Shown here one piece after another: positions 51,253 to 61,066 of a stretch of 64,000 nucleotides of DNA. Position 1 is the stretch's first letter, and each line of letters begins with the position of its first letter. The notes under the pieces were generated by a model. It was not told where the DNA came from. It saw only the letters and a list, made by a program, of their open reading frames with translations, and searched no databases. Made by a program: the position numbers and the translations under genes. Origin of the DNA: Lewinellaceae bacterium (lineage in GTDB: Bacteria; Bacteroidota; Bacteroidia; Chitinophagales; Saprospiraceae); contig JADJSY010000017.1 of NCBI GenBank assembly GCA_016711435.1, positions 71,238-135,237 of the forward strand. The letters are read 5' to 3'.

Positions 51253-53538
51253 TCACAACCATCTTAGACGTGGGCGTATTACTTTTGTCTGCTGTGCTGT
51301 TGATGGGTACCAGTACATTTGTTTCAGGGAAATAGGTCGCCGTGCAGCGCTCCGGAATGTCGTATGCCACAATAATAAAACGGCGGGCGACGCGCTCTAC
51401 CCCATCGTGGTAATTGAATAAATCCACTACGTCTCCGTCTGTCAGGCCCGCTCGTGAAATATCGAATGGATTCATCAGGATAACCCGGCGTTCGTTGAGA
51501 ATACCCCTGTAACGATCATTTAATCCATAAATAGTGGTATTGAACTGGTCGTGGCTGCGAATGGTCATCATGATATATTCGTCATCTGCCAGTTTGAGTT
51601 CAGGCACTTCGGCAAGGTTGAAATTGGCTTTGCCATTCCAGGTATTAAAATTGCCTATGCGGGCGGCATTTGGCAGGTAAAAACCGCCCGGTTCGCGGAC
51701 GCGGCGGTTATAGTCTTCAAAACCAGGTAAGGTTTGTTCGATGGACACGCGAATATGGTCGTAATGCTGCGCATATTGTTCCCAGTGGATACCTGATTTG
51801 TTTCCCAAAACGGCTTCGGCCAAACGACAAACGATCACAGGTTCGGAAAGCAGATGATCTGAAACCGGTTTCAGGTTGCCTCGGCTGGCATGTACAATAC
51901 CCATCGAATTTTCAACAGATACGATCTGATTTTCTCCGCCGATCATATCCTGATCAGTACGAGCCAGACAGGGAAGCAGGATGGCTTCCTTGCCATGTAC
52001 CAAATGGCTTCGGTTGAGTTTGGTGGAAACCTGCACGGTCAGATCACAGCGGCGCAGCGCTTCGGCAGTGTACAAGGTATCCGGTGTGGCGGAAAGAAAG
52101 TTGCCGCCCATAGCCAAAAAGACCCTGGCTTTTCCCTGGTGCATGGCGTGGATACTTTCAACAACATCGTAACCCGCTTCCTGAGGTGGGCGAAAGCCAA
52201 AGTTCGTTCCAGGCCATCCAGAAATGCCTGCGGCGGTTTTTCATTGATCCCCATCGTACGGTCGCCCTGCACATTGCTGTGGCCGCGCACCGGGCAAGTG
52301 CCTGCGCCAGGCTTGCCGATACTGCCCTTCAGGAGCAGCAAATTGACAATCTCTTTTATCGTATCTACGGCATTTTTGTGCTGTGTAAGTCCCATCGCCC
52401 AGCAGGCAATGATCTTTTTGTGATTGATAAAAAGTTCTGCCGCCGCTTCTATTTGTGGCAAAGGAACGCCGCAGGCTACTGCCAGATCGTTTACATCGTA
52501 TTGTTTCAGTTGTTGCAGATATTCCTCGTACCCGCTTGACCGCTGTTGTATAAATTCATGATCGAATATGGAACCTGGATTTTTTTCTTCGGCATCCAGC
52601 ATCAGCAACGCCAGCGCCTTGAGCAAGGCTATGTCTCCGTTTATTTTCACCTGCAAAAAAACATCCGTCAATTCGGTACCAAATCCCAGCAAACCACTTA
52701 TTTGCTGCGGATGGCTGAATCCCATGAGACCAGTTTCTTTCAACGGATTGACAGAGATGATTTTTGCGCCGTTTGCCTTGGCTTTTTGCAGGGCGGTCAA
52801 CATACGCGGGTGGTTGGTGCCCGGATTCTGACCCAGAATGACAATCACTTCCGCTTCATAAAAATCTTCCAGCGTCACCGATCCTTTCCCGATTCCCAGC
52901 GATTCGCCCAAAGCGACGCCGCTGGATTCATGGCACATATTGCTGCAATCCGGCAGGTTGTTGGTGCCGAATTTGCGCACAAATAACTGGTACAAAAAAG
53001 CGGCTTCGTTGCTGGTGCGACCGGAAGTGTAAAAAACGGCTTCGTCCGGAGATTCCAGCCCGTTTAAATGTGTCGCAATTTTCGCAAATGCTTCTTCCCA
53101 GGAAATGGGCTGGTAATGCGCGGCGCCTTCGGGCAGGTACATGGGTTCTGCCAGCCGTCCTTTTTTGCCGATTTCGAAATCGGTTAACTTTGCCATCTCG
53201 GCAACGGAATAGCCGGCAAAAAAGCCGGCGTCTAATTTTTTGGTTGTTGCTTCTTCCGCTATGGCTTTTGCGCCGTTTTCGCAGTATTCGGCAATGCCGG
53301 AACGCTCGTCATCCGGGTCGGGCCAGGCGCAACCCGGGCAATCGTGGCCGTCTTTTTGGTTGAGTTTGGCAAGCGCTTTAAAGCCGCGCGGCACATCCAT
53401 GGCGCTGAACACGTATTTCAGGGCACTCCAAACCGCAGGCAAACCGCCCGCTTTTGCAGGTACAGCGCGGCGTTTGATGCCGGTAAAAGTCGACGGATTT
53501 TCGGCATCTGGCGGTATGAAATCAGTCTTTTTGCTCAT
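51230..53538 (-). CDS. YdeP/FdhF-like molybdopterin oxidoreductase, one frameshift
   Basis: Full length ~770 residues from ATG 53538 once a single missing T (plus-strand AAA at 52199-52201) is restored; the repaired join reads ERTFGFRPPQEAGYDVVES. The motif DGHDCPGCAWPDPDDE marks the YdeP-like branch. The molybdopterin domains have YTSGRTSNEAAFLYQL, CHESSGVALGES, VILGQNPGTNHPRML and PVRGHSNVQGDRTMGI, and the C-terminal part ends in a beta-barrel cofactor domain. It is a cytoplasmic formate-dehydrogenase relative of uncertain substrate. The start overlaps the DUF7009-like gene by 17 bp, and fdhD lies ~600 bp upstream, all on one strand. Confidence 0.88.
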
Positions 53539-53905
53539 GGTGCGGGTTTGGGTAGTTATCCGACTGATCTTCGATTGTTTCATCGAGACAAACGAAATCT
53601 TTTTCCAAAAGCAGGTGCAATGCAATTTCGGGCGTTATCATTTGGACATGTTCAAAGCCTGTCCGATCCTCATGCGGCCAATTTTTTGCCGCCCCGGTCG
53701 GAAGGTACATGATAATCCGCTGCTGGTTAAAATCGGCCTGCAAATGGGTAATATCTTCTCGTGTTTCAAGGGCATAAACAAGTTTTTGCCCCGCACCTGT
53801 GCCAAAGCAAGTTTCTTCAACGATGGCTCCGGTTTCCGCTAAAACACCCACTTCCGTTTTGGTCAGCCGGTATCGCACGAAATTTCCCTTAATGCGGATT
53901 TTCAT
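53522..53905 (-). CDS. DUF7009-like small protein linked to the molybdoenzyme
   Basis: 127 residues. The start KIRIKGNFVRYRLTKTEVGV, then YALETREDITHLQADF and QRIIMYLPT, resembles a short Bacteroidota family (DUF7009-type) of unknown function. Its end overlaps the start of the YdeP-like gene by 17 bp, so translation is coupled. With fdhD upstream, a role in maturation or assembly of the molybdoenzyme is reasonable but unproven. No signal peptide, no cysteine motif (one Cys near 33 and another near 107). Confidence 0.7.
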   Translation of the reverse strand: MKIRIKGNFVRYRLTKTEVGVLAETGAIVEETCFGTGAGQKLVYALETREDITHLQADFNQQRIIMYLPTGAAKNWPHEDRTGFEHVQMITPEIALHLLLEKDFVCLDETIEDQSDNYPNPHHEQKD

Positions 53906-53906
53906 T

Positions 53907-53975
53907 GTTAGTTATCCGTTATTAGTTATTAGTGTTGATAATCAAGCATTTACAATAAAATTAAGCAAAAAAAAA
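53907..53975 (+). repeat. GTTATC heptamers plus degenerate ~45 bp element
   Basis: GTTAGTTATCCGTTATTAG then GTGTTGATAATCAAGCATTT and ACAATAAAATTAAGC. It lies between the DUF7009-like start and the fdhD end. Confidence 0.75.
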
Positions 53976-53985
53976 TCGTAACTGT

Positions 53986-54122
53986 TTAGCATAGGGGCAG
54001 CGCCCCGATAATATTTGTAGCGTTTTAGTCTAGGTGCAGCGCACCGGAAATATTACGGTGCGCTGCACCTCCAACCCAGATTCCTCCTGTTTTGCTACAA
54101 ATATTACCGGTGCGCTGCACCT
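53986..54122. repeat. GGTGCAGCGCACCG palindromic repeat cluster
   Basis: A perfect 15-bp inverted repeat (54032-54046 with 54056-54070, 9-nt loop) of AGGTGCAGCGCACCG is followed by TTGCTACAAATATTACCGG and another GGTGCGCTGCACCT. TAATATTTGTAGC at 54009-54021 pairs with GCTACAAATATTA at 54094-54106, forming an outer arm. A partner AGGGGCAGCGCCCC sits at the left edge. It lies 29 bp from the fdhD stop. Confidence 0.85.
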
Positions 54123-54150
54123 TGCTAACCAGTTACAAAAATCTTCTTGA

Positions 54151-54999
54151 TTACTGAAGGTCTGCATGTCTTGTATACAAATTAAACCTCTTTTCACGCA
54201 AAAAACCAATCAGTGTAATGCCAAAAGCATCTGCAGTTGCCACAGCCAGGCTGGAAGGCGCTCCCACGGCACAGACCACGGCGATACCCGCGATGGCCGC
54301 TTTTTGCAACAACTCAAAACTCGCACGGCCACTGAGCAAAAGGATAGAATCGTTCAGTGGAGTCACATTGTTAAAAGTACAATGGCCGATGAGTTTATCC
54401 AGGGCATTGTGCCGCCCGACATCTTCCCGAACGGCAAGTAACCGGCCTGAAAAATCAAAAAGCGCTGCTGCGTGCAGGCCGCCTGTCAGTGTGAAGGTAT
54501 CCTGCGCCGCTCGCAGGGTGTCGGATAATGTATAAATAATGTCGGGGTCTAAAGTCTGGGAAGGTGCTTTTACAATGGAACAGTTGCCAGCCATTTTTAC
54601 AGCGTCGATGGATGTTTTTCCACAAACGCCGCAACTGGACGTCGTGTAAAAATGCCGGTCGAGGCGCTGTATATCAAATGATGCTGCCGGATCCAGTTGA
54701 GCCAGCACAATATTTCCAGCCTCCTGAGCACCAGGCAACGCATCGATGACCCGCACAGCCATTAACTCGACGGGATGGCGAATAATACCTTCCGTAAATA
54801 AAAATCCACGCACCAGGTCTTCATCGGCGCCGGGTGTGCGCATGGTTACGGAAAGGCTTTTTATCACCCTGTGGTTGTCCGGCCCGTATTCGATGCGTAT
54901 TTCCAAAGGTTCTTCCGTCGCCAGAAAATCCTGTTTTTCGGCGGCATTGCTGCCGTTGAAAGCGTAGACAGTGACCGGCGTGACACCCAGTTGTTCCAT
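54151..54999 (-). CDS. fdhD: Formate dehydrogenase accessory sulfurtransferase
   Basis: 282 residues. FdhD moves sulfur from IscS to the molybdenum cofactor so that formate-dehydrogenase-type enzymes become active. The catalytic pair Cys123/Cys126 lies in TTSSCGVCGKTS, with TGGLHAAALFD and VREDVGRHNALDKLIG downstream, all diagnostic. The chain length is usual. Together with the YdeP-like gene downstream on the same strand it makes a functional module; the repeat cluster lies between. Confidence 0.95.
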   Translation of the reverse strand: MEQLGVTPVTVYAFNGSNAAEKQDFLATEEPLEIRIEYGPDNHRVIKSLSVTMRTPGADEDLVRGFLFTEGIIRHPVELMAVRVIDALPGAQEAGNIVLAQLDPAASFDIQRLDRHFYTTSSCGVCGKTSIDAVKMAGNCSIVKAPSQTLDPDIIYTLSDTLRAAQDTFTLTGGLHAAALFDFSGRLLAVREDVGRHNALDKLIGHCTFNNVTPLNDSILLLSGRASFELLQKAAIAGIAVVCAVGAPSSLAVATADAFGITLIGFLREKRFNLYTRHADLQ

Positions 55000-55076
55000 A
55001 ACCTGATTTTTGCTTTTTCATCTTTACCGTTCCGAGATGTCACCTGCTCGTACCTCGCAGATGACACCTCTTCACG

Positions 55077-55910
55077 CTAAACATCTTGTTTGGGAACAAG
55101 TTGATCCACAACCACTAACGGATAACTATTTTTTAACTGCACTTTCGCTTCATTCCACAACGCATCCATCTCCGACAAAGTCATGTCTTGCAGTGGTTTG
55201 GGCGCCTGGTTTTCGATGTATTCAAAACGGGATTTAAATTTGCGGTTTACCCTTTCCAGCGCCGTTTCCGGGTCTACTCCAATGAATCGGGCGTAATTCA
55301 CCAGCGCAAAAAGCACATCGCCGAATTCTTCCTCGATGTCTGCGTGGGGCGCGTTGGTTGTTATATTTTCCTGTAGTTCACCTATTTCTTCTTCCACTTT
55401 TGCCCAGACCTGCTCCGTATTTTCCCATTCAAAACCGACCTGTTTGGTTTTTTCCTGCATCCTGTAGGCTTTCACCATAGCGGGCAGACCAATCGGGACG
55501 CCTTCGAGCAGCGATTTTTTGCCTTCTTTCAGTTTCAGTTGTTCCCAGTTGCGTTTTACTTCCGCTTCGTCTTTGACCGTGATATCGCCATAAATATGCG
55601 GGTGACGCGCGATCAATTTGTCGCAAATAGCATGCAGCACATCTGCAATATCGAAAGCGCCCTGTTCGGATGCGATGCGCGCATAAAAAACCATGTGCAA
55701 CATAATATCGCCCACTTCTTCTTTTACCCCTTTCAGGTCGTTGGTCAGGATGGCGTCGGCTAATTCGTAGGTCTCTTCAATGGTGAGATTGCGCAGCGAT
55801 TCGATCGTTTGTTTGCGATCCCAGGGGCATTGTTCCCGCAATTCGTCCATAATGGTAAGCAAACGTCCGAATGCGTCAAGTTTTTGTTGTAATCCGTTCA
55901 TGTTCTTCAT
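55077..55910 (-). CDS. mazG: Nucleoside triphosphate pyrophosphohydrolase
   Basis: 277 residues from ATG 55910; an in-frame Met 39 bp upstream is non-conserved. Two MazG domains are visible: the first with REQCPWDRKQTIESLRNLTI and EEVGDIMLHMVFYARIA (metal-binding E-E-x-x-D), the second with NWEQLKLKEGKKSLLEGVP then EEEFGDVLFALVNYARF. It hydrolyses non-canonical NTPs and can lower (p)ppGpp signalling. This full-length housekeeping MazG is not the phage type. Confidence 0.95.
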   Translation of the reverse strand: MKNMNGLQQKLDAFGRLLTIMDELREQCPWDRKQTIESLRNLTIEETYELADAILTNDLKGVKEEVGDIMLHMVFYARIASEQGAFDIADVLHAICDKLIARHPHIYGDITVKDEAEVKRNWEQLKLKEGKKSLLEGVPIGLPAMVKAYRMQEKTKQVGFEWENTEQVWAKVEEEIGELQENITTNAPHADIEEEFGDVLFALVNYARFIGVDPETALERVNRKFKSRFEYIENQAPKPLQDMTLSEMDALWNEAKVQLKNSYPLVVVDQLVPKQDV

Positions 55911-56018
55911 TAAAAGGGAAAATTCAAATGCGAAGATAGGCAGCTGCATGGAGAATCATTGTGCCTTCTGTTTCCAGCATATTTTCCGACTTTTACGCCT
56001 TGTACAAACAAGCCATAC

Positions 56019-57347
56019 ATGAGTATACTTATCCGCAATGCCCGAATCGTCAACAGGGGCCGAATTTTTGAATCCGATATCCTGATCGAACAGGGTCGAA
56101 TCGCCCGGATCGCGCCTGCCATCAGCAGCCGGGCAACCACCGAAATAGACGCTAAAGGCCATTTTGTGCTTCCCGGAATCATAGACGACCAAGTGCATTT
56201 TCGCGAACCCGGCCTGACGCACAAAGCCACGATCGCTACAGAAAGCAGGGCTGCCGTGGCAGGTGGCGTCACTTCTTTTATGGAAATGCCCAATGTCAAT
56301 CCGCCCACTGTGACGCAGGCGCTTTTGGAGGAAAAATACCAGATAGCAGCCCGCAGTTCGCTGGCGAATTATTCGTTTTTTATGGGCGCCACCAACGACA
56401 ACCTCGAGGAAGTGCTGCGCACAAATGGCAAAAACGTCTGTGGCATCAAAATTTTTATGGGTAGCAGTACCGGGAATATGCTGGTGGACAGCCCGAATAC
56501 GCTGGAACGCATTTTTGCCGAATCGCCGCTCCTGATTGCGACGCATTGCGAGGACGAAGCAACGGTGCGGCGAAACCTGGCCCGTTACATAGCGGAATTC
56601 GGCGATGCGCTCACGGCGTCATTTCATCCTCAAATCCGCGATGTGGAGGCTTGCCTGCGCTCTTCTTCTCTGGCAGTCGAGATGGCGAAACGCCACGGAA
56701 CACGGCTGCACATCCTGCACATCAGTACCAAAGACGAACTGGATTTATTCGATAACAGCCTTCCTTTGGAGCAAAAACGGATCACTGCGGAAGTCTGCGT
56801 ACACCACCTGCATTTTTGCGCCGATGATTACGCCCGGCTGGGCAACGACATCAAGTGTAATCCGGCTATCAAAAGCCGGGAACACCGGGACGCGCTTCTG
56901 CCCGCGCTGTTAGACAATCGATTAGACGTTGTAGCCACCGACCACGCGCCGCATACCCGCGCTGAAAAAGACCAGCCTTACCTGCAGGCGCCGGCGGGAT
57001 TGCCCCTGGTACAACATGCTTTAAATGTGATGCTCGGGTTCTACCACGCCGGCCAGATCAGCCTGGAACGCATCGTGGAAAAAATGTGCCACGCACCGGC
57101 GATTGCTTTCCGCATCTCCGAACGCGGTTTCCTGGATGAAGGCAACTGGGCCGATCTGTCTATCGTCGATGTCGATCATGAATGGACGGTGCAAAAGGAA
57201 AATTTGCTGTACCAATGCGCCTGGTCTCCTTTTGAAGGCCAGACTTTCCGGGGCAAAGTGCTGAGCACTGTTGTGAGCGGCCATTTGGCCTGGCACGAAG
57301 GGAAGTTGTGGGAAGGGAAAATGGGGGAAAGGGTGCTGTTTAAATAG
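56019..57347 (+). CDS. pyrC: Dihydroorotase (class I)
   Basis: 442 residues from ATG 56019. Amidohydrolase motifs are DDQVHFREPGLTHK (metal His-x-Arg in the class I type), MPNVNPPTV, FMGSSTGNM with the Lys in GIKIF, HILHISTKDEL and VVATDHAPHT (Asp base). The third step of pyrimidine synthesis is ring closure of carbamoyl aspartate. Class I enzymes of ~440 residues are common in Bacteroidota; an allantoinase is the near alternative, but no purine catabolism gene is near. A repeat array follows the stop. Confidence 0.92.
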   Translation: MSILIRNARIVNRGRIFESDILIEQGRIARIAPAISSRATTEIDAKGHFVLPGIIDDQVHFREPGLTHKATIATESRAAVAGGVTSFMEMPNVNPPTVTQALLEEKYQIAARSSLANYSFFMGATNDNLEEVLRTNGKNVCGIKIFMGSSTGNMLVDSPNTLERIFAESPLLIATHCEDEATVRRNLARYIAEFGDALTASFHPQIRDVEACLRSSSLAVEMAKRHGTRLHILHISTKDELDLFDNSLPLEQKRITAEVCVHHLHFCADDYARLGNDIKCNPAIKSREHRDALLPALLDNRLDVVATDHAPHTRAEKDQPYLQAPAGLPLVQHALNVMLGFYHAGQISLERIVEKMCHAPAIAFRISERGFLDEGNWADLSIVDVDHEWTVQKENLLYQCAWSPFEGQTFRGKVLSTVVSGHLAWHEGKLWEGKMGERVLFK

Positions 57348-57500
57348 TCCGAAGTCCGTAGCAAGTCCGAAGTCGTCAGTGCGAAGTGTGAAGTCCGTAG
57401 AGTGTGCCGTTCCACACTTGGGTTTCCCAAAAATGAAACGGTACACTCTACGGACTTCGCACTTCGCACTGATGACTTTCGGACTTTGAGACTTCGGACT
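57346..57500. repeat. AGTCCGA heptamer inverted repeat between convergent genes
   Basis: Heptamers AGTCCGA/AGTCCGT/AGTGCGA/AGTGTGA at 57346-57412 are matched by inverse words ACGGACTTCGCACTTCGCAC and CGGACTTTGAGACTTCGG at 57437-57500. The inner ~30 bp pair almost perfectly. It begins at the pyrC stop and ends at the stop of the convergent peptidase, so it is a likely two-way terminator. Confidence 0.9.
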
Positions 57501-59665
57501 ATTTACGGACTTTCTTCTTTCCTTTTACTAACTTCATTTCATCCAGCAAATAGCCTGCGCCGCCCAGTTTGTCAATAATAAACAGGACGTAACGCGCATC
57601 CACCATAATGTTGCGGCAGATGGCAGCCTCATAGTTCAAATCGCTCATGGTGCCTTCCCAGACCCGGTCGAAGTTGAGGCCGATCAGGTCGCCCCGGGCA
57701 TCCAGCGCCGGACTACCGGAGTTGCCGCCGGTGGTGTGATTGGTAGCGATAAAGCCACGGGCAGGCGACCATCGCCGGTAGCGTATTGGCCGTAATCCTT
57801 TGTTTCCCAAAGTTTTATCAGTTTTTCAGGCACGTCGAATTCATAATCACCGGGCACGTATTTTTCCATGACGCCGTCCAGGTCCGTCTGGAATTCGTAG
57901 CGCAGGGCATCGCGCGGGGAAAAGCCGTTCACTTTTCCGTAGGTGAGGCGCAGGGTACTGTTGGCATCCGGGAAAAACGTTTGTCTTTAAAAACGACCAT
58001 TTGTGCGGCCATGTATTCGCGTTGCAGGAGGTTGATTTGCGGCTGTATCTCCTGGATTTTGGGCTGGACATTGGCGGCATAAATTTGTTGGAGGCGATCC
58101 CAGAGTTGGTATGCCGGGTCATTTTTCAGGGTTTCCACAATTTCAGCCGGTTTTTTGCCGAGCAAAACATTCATTTTTTCCCGGCTTGCCAGGCTGCTGT
58201 TTTTGAAAATGTCTGCTGACAAGGCGGGATAACCATCTTTCGTTTTTGCCATTTCCTGTACAATGGCTGCACCCCATTCGCTGCGTACATTTTGGCCGTA
58301 CATTTCCAGCATGGCCGCCAAAACAGCCTCGTCCACTTCCGGGCGGTAGTCTTTGTAAAAACTTTCCAGGCCGGAAGTCGCTTCTTTTTGTTTGTTTACA
58401 AAAAACGCTTCACCATTTTTCTCGTAAGATCCGATCCAACTGCCCAGGCTGGCGGCAAGGCCCAGAATTTCATTGTTGCGAATACAGGTTTCGAGGTAAT
58501 AATCGCGCGCCAAGGCATACGGTTCTATGTCTTGATGCAACTGACGCAGGCGTGGCAGCAGGTTGCCATAGCGGTATTTCCAGTCGGCTTTTTGTTCTAT
58601 GCGGTTGGTAAATTCCGCCTCGTATGCGCGTTTTTTGTCCAAAGCCTTGAATGTTTTTAAGCCCTGCATTTCGCCCAGCCATTTTTTCCAGGAATTGGAA
58701 ATCGAGGAATAACGGGCAATGTAGGCAATTTTCACAGCCGGGTCTTTGCGCATAAAACCGTCCATAATTTTCAGGGAGCGTTCGCGAATGGAAACTTTGG
58801 CAGGGTCCAACACCTCGCCGACTTGTTTGACGGCGGCTTCCGTGAGGTATTCATCGGTGCGGCCAGGAAATCCGTAGACCATCGTAAAATCGCCTTCTTC
58901 TACGCCATCCAGCGAGATGGATAAAAATTTGGCGGGTTTATAAGGCACATTATCGGCAGCGTACTCCGCCGGATTGCCTTCTTTGTCGGCATACACCCGA
59001 AAAACGGAAGAATCGCGGTTATGGCGCGGCCACACCCAGTTGTCCGTATCGGCCCCGGAATTTGCCGATGCTGTTTGGTGGCGCGCCGACAAAACGGACA
59101 TCTTTATAGGTGCGGGTAAGAAAAAGATAGTACTGATTGCCGTTGTAAAATGGCCTGATCTGAATATCTTCCGATTTGCCTTTTTTTGTATTGACCCTGA
59201 TCTGGGCTAAATTTTTATCAATCTGCGACTGCCGGTCCCGTTCACCCATTCCTTCCGAAACGCCCTGTAAAGCCAGAATAGTCACATCCTCCATTTTGCT
59301 GATAAACACGGCTGTTACACCTTTGGCAGGGAGTTCTTCGGCCCGGCTTTCGCCCAATATCCGTTTTCTATGTAATTGTTTTCCAACGTGGATAATTGCT
59401 GAATTGCGTCGAATCCGCAGTGGTAGTTGGTGAGCAGCAGCCCTTCACCGGAAATCATTTCCCCGGTGCAGCCGCCGTCAAACTGGCAAATAGCATCCTT
59501 GATACTGGGATCAAAATTGGAATAAATATCATCGGCGTCGAGTTTGAGGCCGAGTGCTTTCATCTCTTTCTCATTCTGTTTTTCAAGCAAAAGTGGTACC
59601 CACATGCCCTGGGCGGACAACAGCACCGGCAACAGGAACAGCAATGATAAAAGGTATTTTTTCAT
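57499..59665 (-). CDS. S46 dipeptidyl-peptidase, DPP11-like, four frameshifts
   Basis: The joined frames make ~722 residues, the family length. A signal peptide (KKYLLSLLFLLPVLLSAQ) and GLLLTNYHCGFDAIQQL with catalytic His82 lie at the N-terminus; the Ser is in TGGNSGSPALDARGD. The residue after FD in LNFDRVWEGTMSD is Arg, as in DPP11 (Asp/Glu preference), where DPP7 has Gly. Frame breaks are near 59352 (missing A, AKS), 59066 (extra C, KFGAD), 57975 (missing T, RFFPDA) and 57756 (missing T, AFIATNH). Three are homopolymer losses, so sequence error is suspected; otherwise a pseudogene. It releases dipeptides from peptide ends in the periplasm. Confidence 0.85.
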
Positions 59666-59869
59666 AAATTGTATAGTAAATCGTTAGTTAAAAAGTGGAT
59701 GTCTCAAAAGAGGCGGGGTAGAAAAGAAAAAATTTTACGCTTCAAATTGGTCCCCTGTTTAGCGCCTTGTGTTTTTTTAATCTCGAACCTTCTTAAGTGA
59801 AGATTCAGTTTAGCCGATAAAAATGGCTCTTTTTTGGCCAGGTTTTATAAGACACCCACCCTTGCCTTT

Positions 59870-60280
59870 TTATTTTTTCAGTTCCAGTGTTTGCACGCCG
59901 TTGGCGCCATCGGTAGATTTCCAGACCTGGCGGGTCTTTTTATTTTCCACGACGATCCAGGAACGTGCAAAATCGGTATCGAAGCCGCGCATGGTAACGG
60001 TATTATCGGTGCAGGTCCACTCGAAATCGAAACCCTGACCGCCTTTTTCCTCCGTGTATTCGTTATTGGCGCTGACGCGGCCACGGCCCCGTTTCATAAA
60101 GGTAATATTCCGGTAAGGCGGGAAAGCAGTCCGCTGGAGTTGCTGGATTTCCGTTTTGTATTGTACAATTTCCCAGTTTCCTTCGAGGCGTCTGGAAAAT
60201 TGTTTAGAGGCGCTGGCACAGGCGCTCAGCATGGTGACAATCATGGTTGCAAAAAGCAATCCGGACGCGATATTTTTCAT
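59870..60280 (-). CDS. Lipocalin-like lipoprotein
   Basis: 136 residues from ATG 60280, which creates a lipoprotein signal peptide with lipobox LSAC. The body RRLEGNWEIVQYKTEIQQLQ, then MKRGRGRVSANNEYTEEKGG and WTCTDNTVTMRGFD matches the lipocalin_4-like pattern of Bacteroidota (an LxGxW motif near the start). A small-molecule binding or envelope role is possible. Upstream, within 60281-60313, the bshB1-type gene ends. No partner is clear. Confidence 0.78.
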   Translation of the reverse strand: MKNIASGLLFATMIVTMLSACASASKQFSRRLEGNWEIVQYKTEIQQLQRTAFPPYRNITFMKRGRGRVSANNEYTEEKGGQGFDFEWTCTDNTVTMRGFDTDFARSWIVVENKKTRQVWKSTDGANGVQTLELKK

Positions 60281-60313
60281 AGCAAAGATTTTGAGTGACA
60301 AATTTAGGAAAAT

Positions 60314-61033
60314 TCAATCCAGGTCAAACAAATCTCGCACCCCAGGTGTTCGCGACACATTAAAACCTTCCGCAAATGGAACCTGAATCGAACGTCCGAA
60401 AACCCTGGCTTTGGCTTCCATGAAATCAAGAAAATCTTTGCCTGAAATGGGTGTATTGGGCGCTTCGCCACCCGGATCGTAAAACTGGGAGCGAAAAGCC
60501 AGGATGGATTCCATTTTTTTGTCGAACCAGGGACTGATGTCCACCACAAAATCAGGGACTAATTGCTGATCCTGAATATAATGATACACGGCTTTCGGTC
60601 GCCACTTTTCCTGTAAATTACCTTGCTTGTCAAACGTTTCGATCCGCGCCAAACCGGAATAAAAACAGGCCTCCGATGCCATCACTGCCGCCCGCCCGTG
60701 ATCGGGATGGCGGTCCGTGAGCGCGTTGCACAAAACAATATCAGGACGATACTGACGCAGTACGCGGATGATCTTTAAGCGGTGTTCGGGACTGTCGACA
60801 AACAATCCGTCGGGGACATCCAGCGTTTCACGCATTTGTGCGCCGAGTATCCTGGCCGAATCTGCCGCTTCTTTTGCCCGGATTTCGGGTGTACCGCGGG
60901 TGCCAAGTTCGCCTTTACTCAGGTCGAGCATACCAAAGGTTTTGCCTTGTGCGGCGTGGCGAAGTAAAGTGCCGGAGGCGCTCAACTCCACATCATCGGG
61001 GTGGATACCGATGGCTAAAATATCGAGTTTCAT
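60314..61033 (-). CDS. bshB1: BshB1-like PIG-L deacetylase (bacillithiol synthesis)
   Basis: 239 residues from ATG 61033. The zinc motif is HPDD (11-14) in LAIGIHPDDVEL, then MLDLSKGELGTRGTPEIRAK, a signature of BshB1, and TDRHPDHGRA. BshB1 removes the acetyl group from GlcNAc-malate to give GlcN-malate in bacillithiol synthesis. The family is widespread in Bacteroidota. The first motif has Ile in IHPDD where most have Ala. The gene faces the coiled-coil membrane protein across a 33-bp gap that holds that gene's promoter box. Confidence 0.9.
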   Translation of the reverse strand: MKLDILAIGIHPDDVELSASGTLLRHAAQGKTFGMLDLSKGELGTRGTPEIRAKEAADSARILGAQMRETLDVPDGLFVDSPEHRLKIIRVLRQYRPDIVLCNALTDRHPDHGRAAVMASEACFYSGLARIETFDKQGNLQEKWRPKAVYHYIQDQQLVPDFVVDISPWFDKKMESILAFRSQFYDPGGEAPNTPISGKDFLDFMEAKARVFGRSIQVPFAEGFNVSRTPGVRDLFDLD

Positions 61034-61038
61034 GGTTG

Positions 61039-61046
61039 TATATTTG
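61039..61046 (+). promoter_or_regulatory. -7 box for the coiled-coil membrane protein gene
   Basis: TATATTTG matches TAnnTTTG, 20 nt before the ATG at 61067. Confidence 0.5.
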
Positions 61047-61066
61047 TGCAGCAAAATTGCAAAAAA

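Noticed and set aside
55077..55910. mazG as part of a toxin-antitoxin locus
   Set aside because: It is the full-length two-domain housekeeping enzyme and there is no mazEF gene next to it.
57684..57932. Separate small genes in the S46 region
   Set aside because: The pieces align end to end as one S46 peptidase once four single-base indels are corrected.
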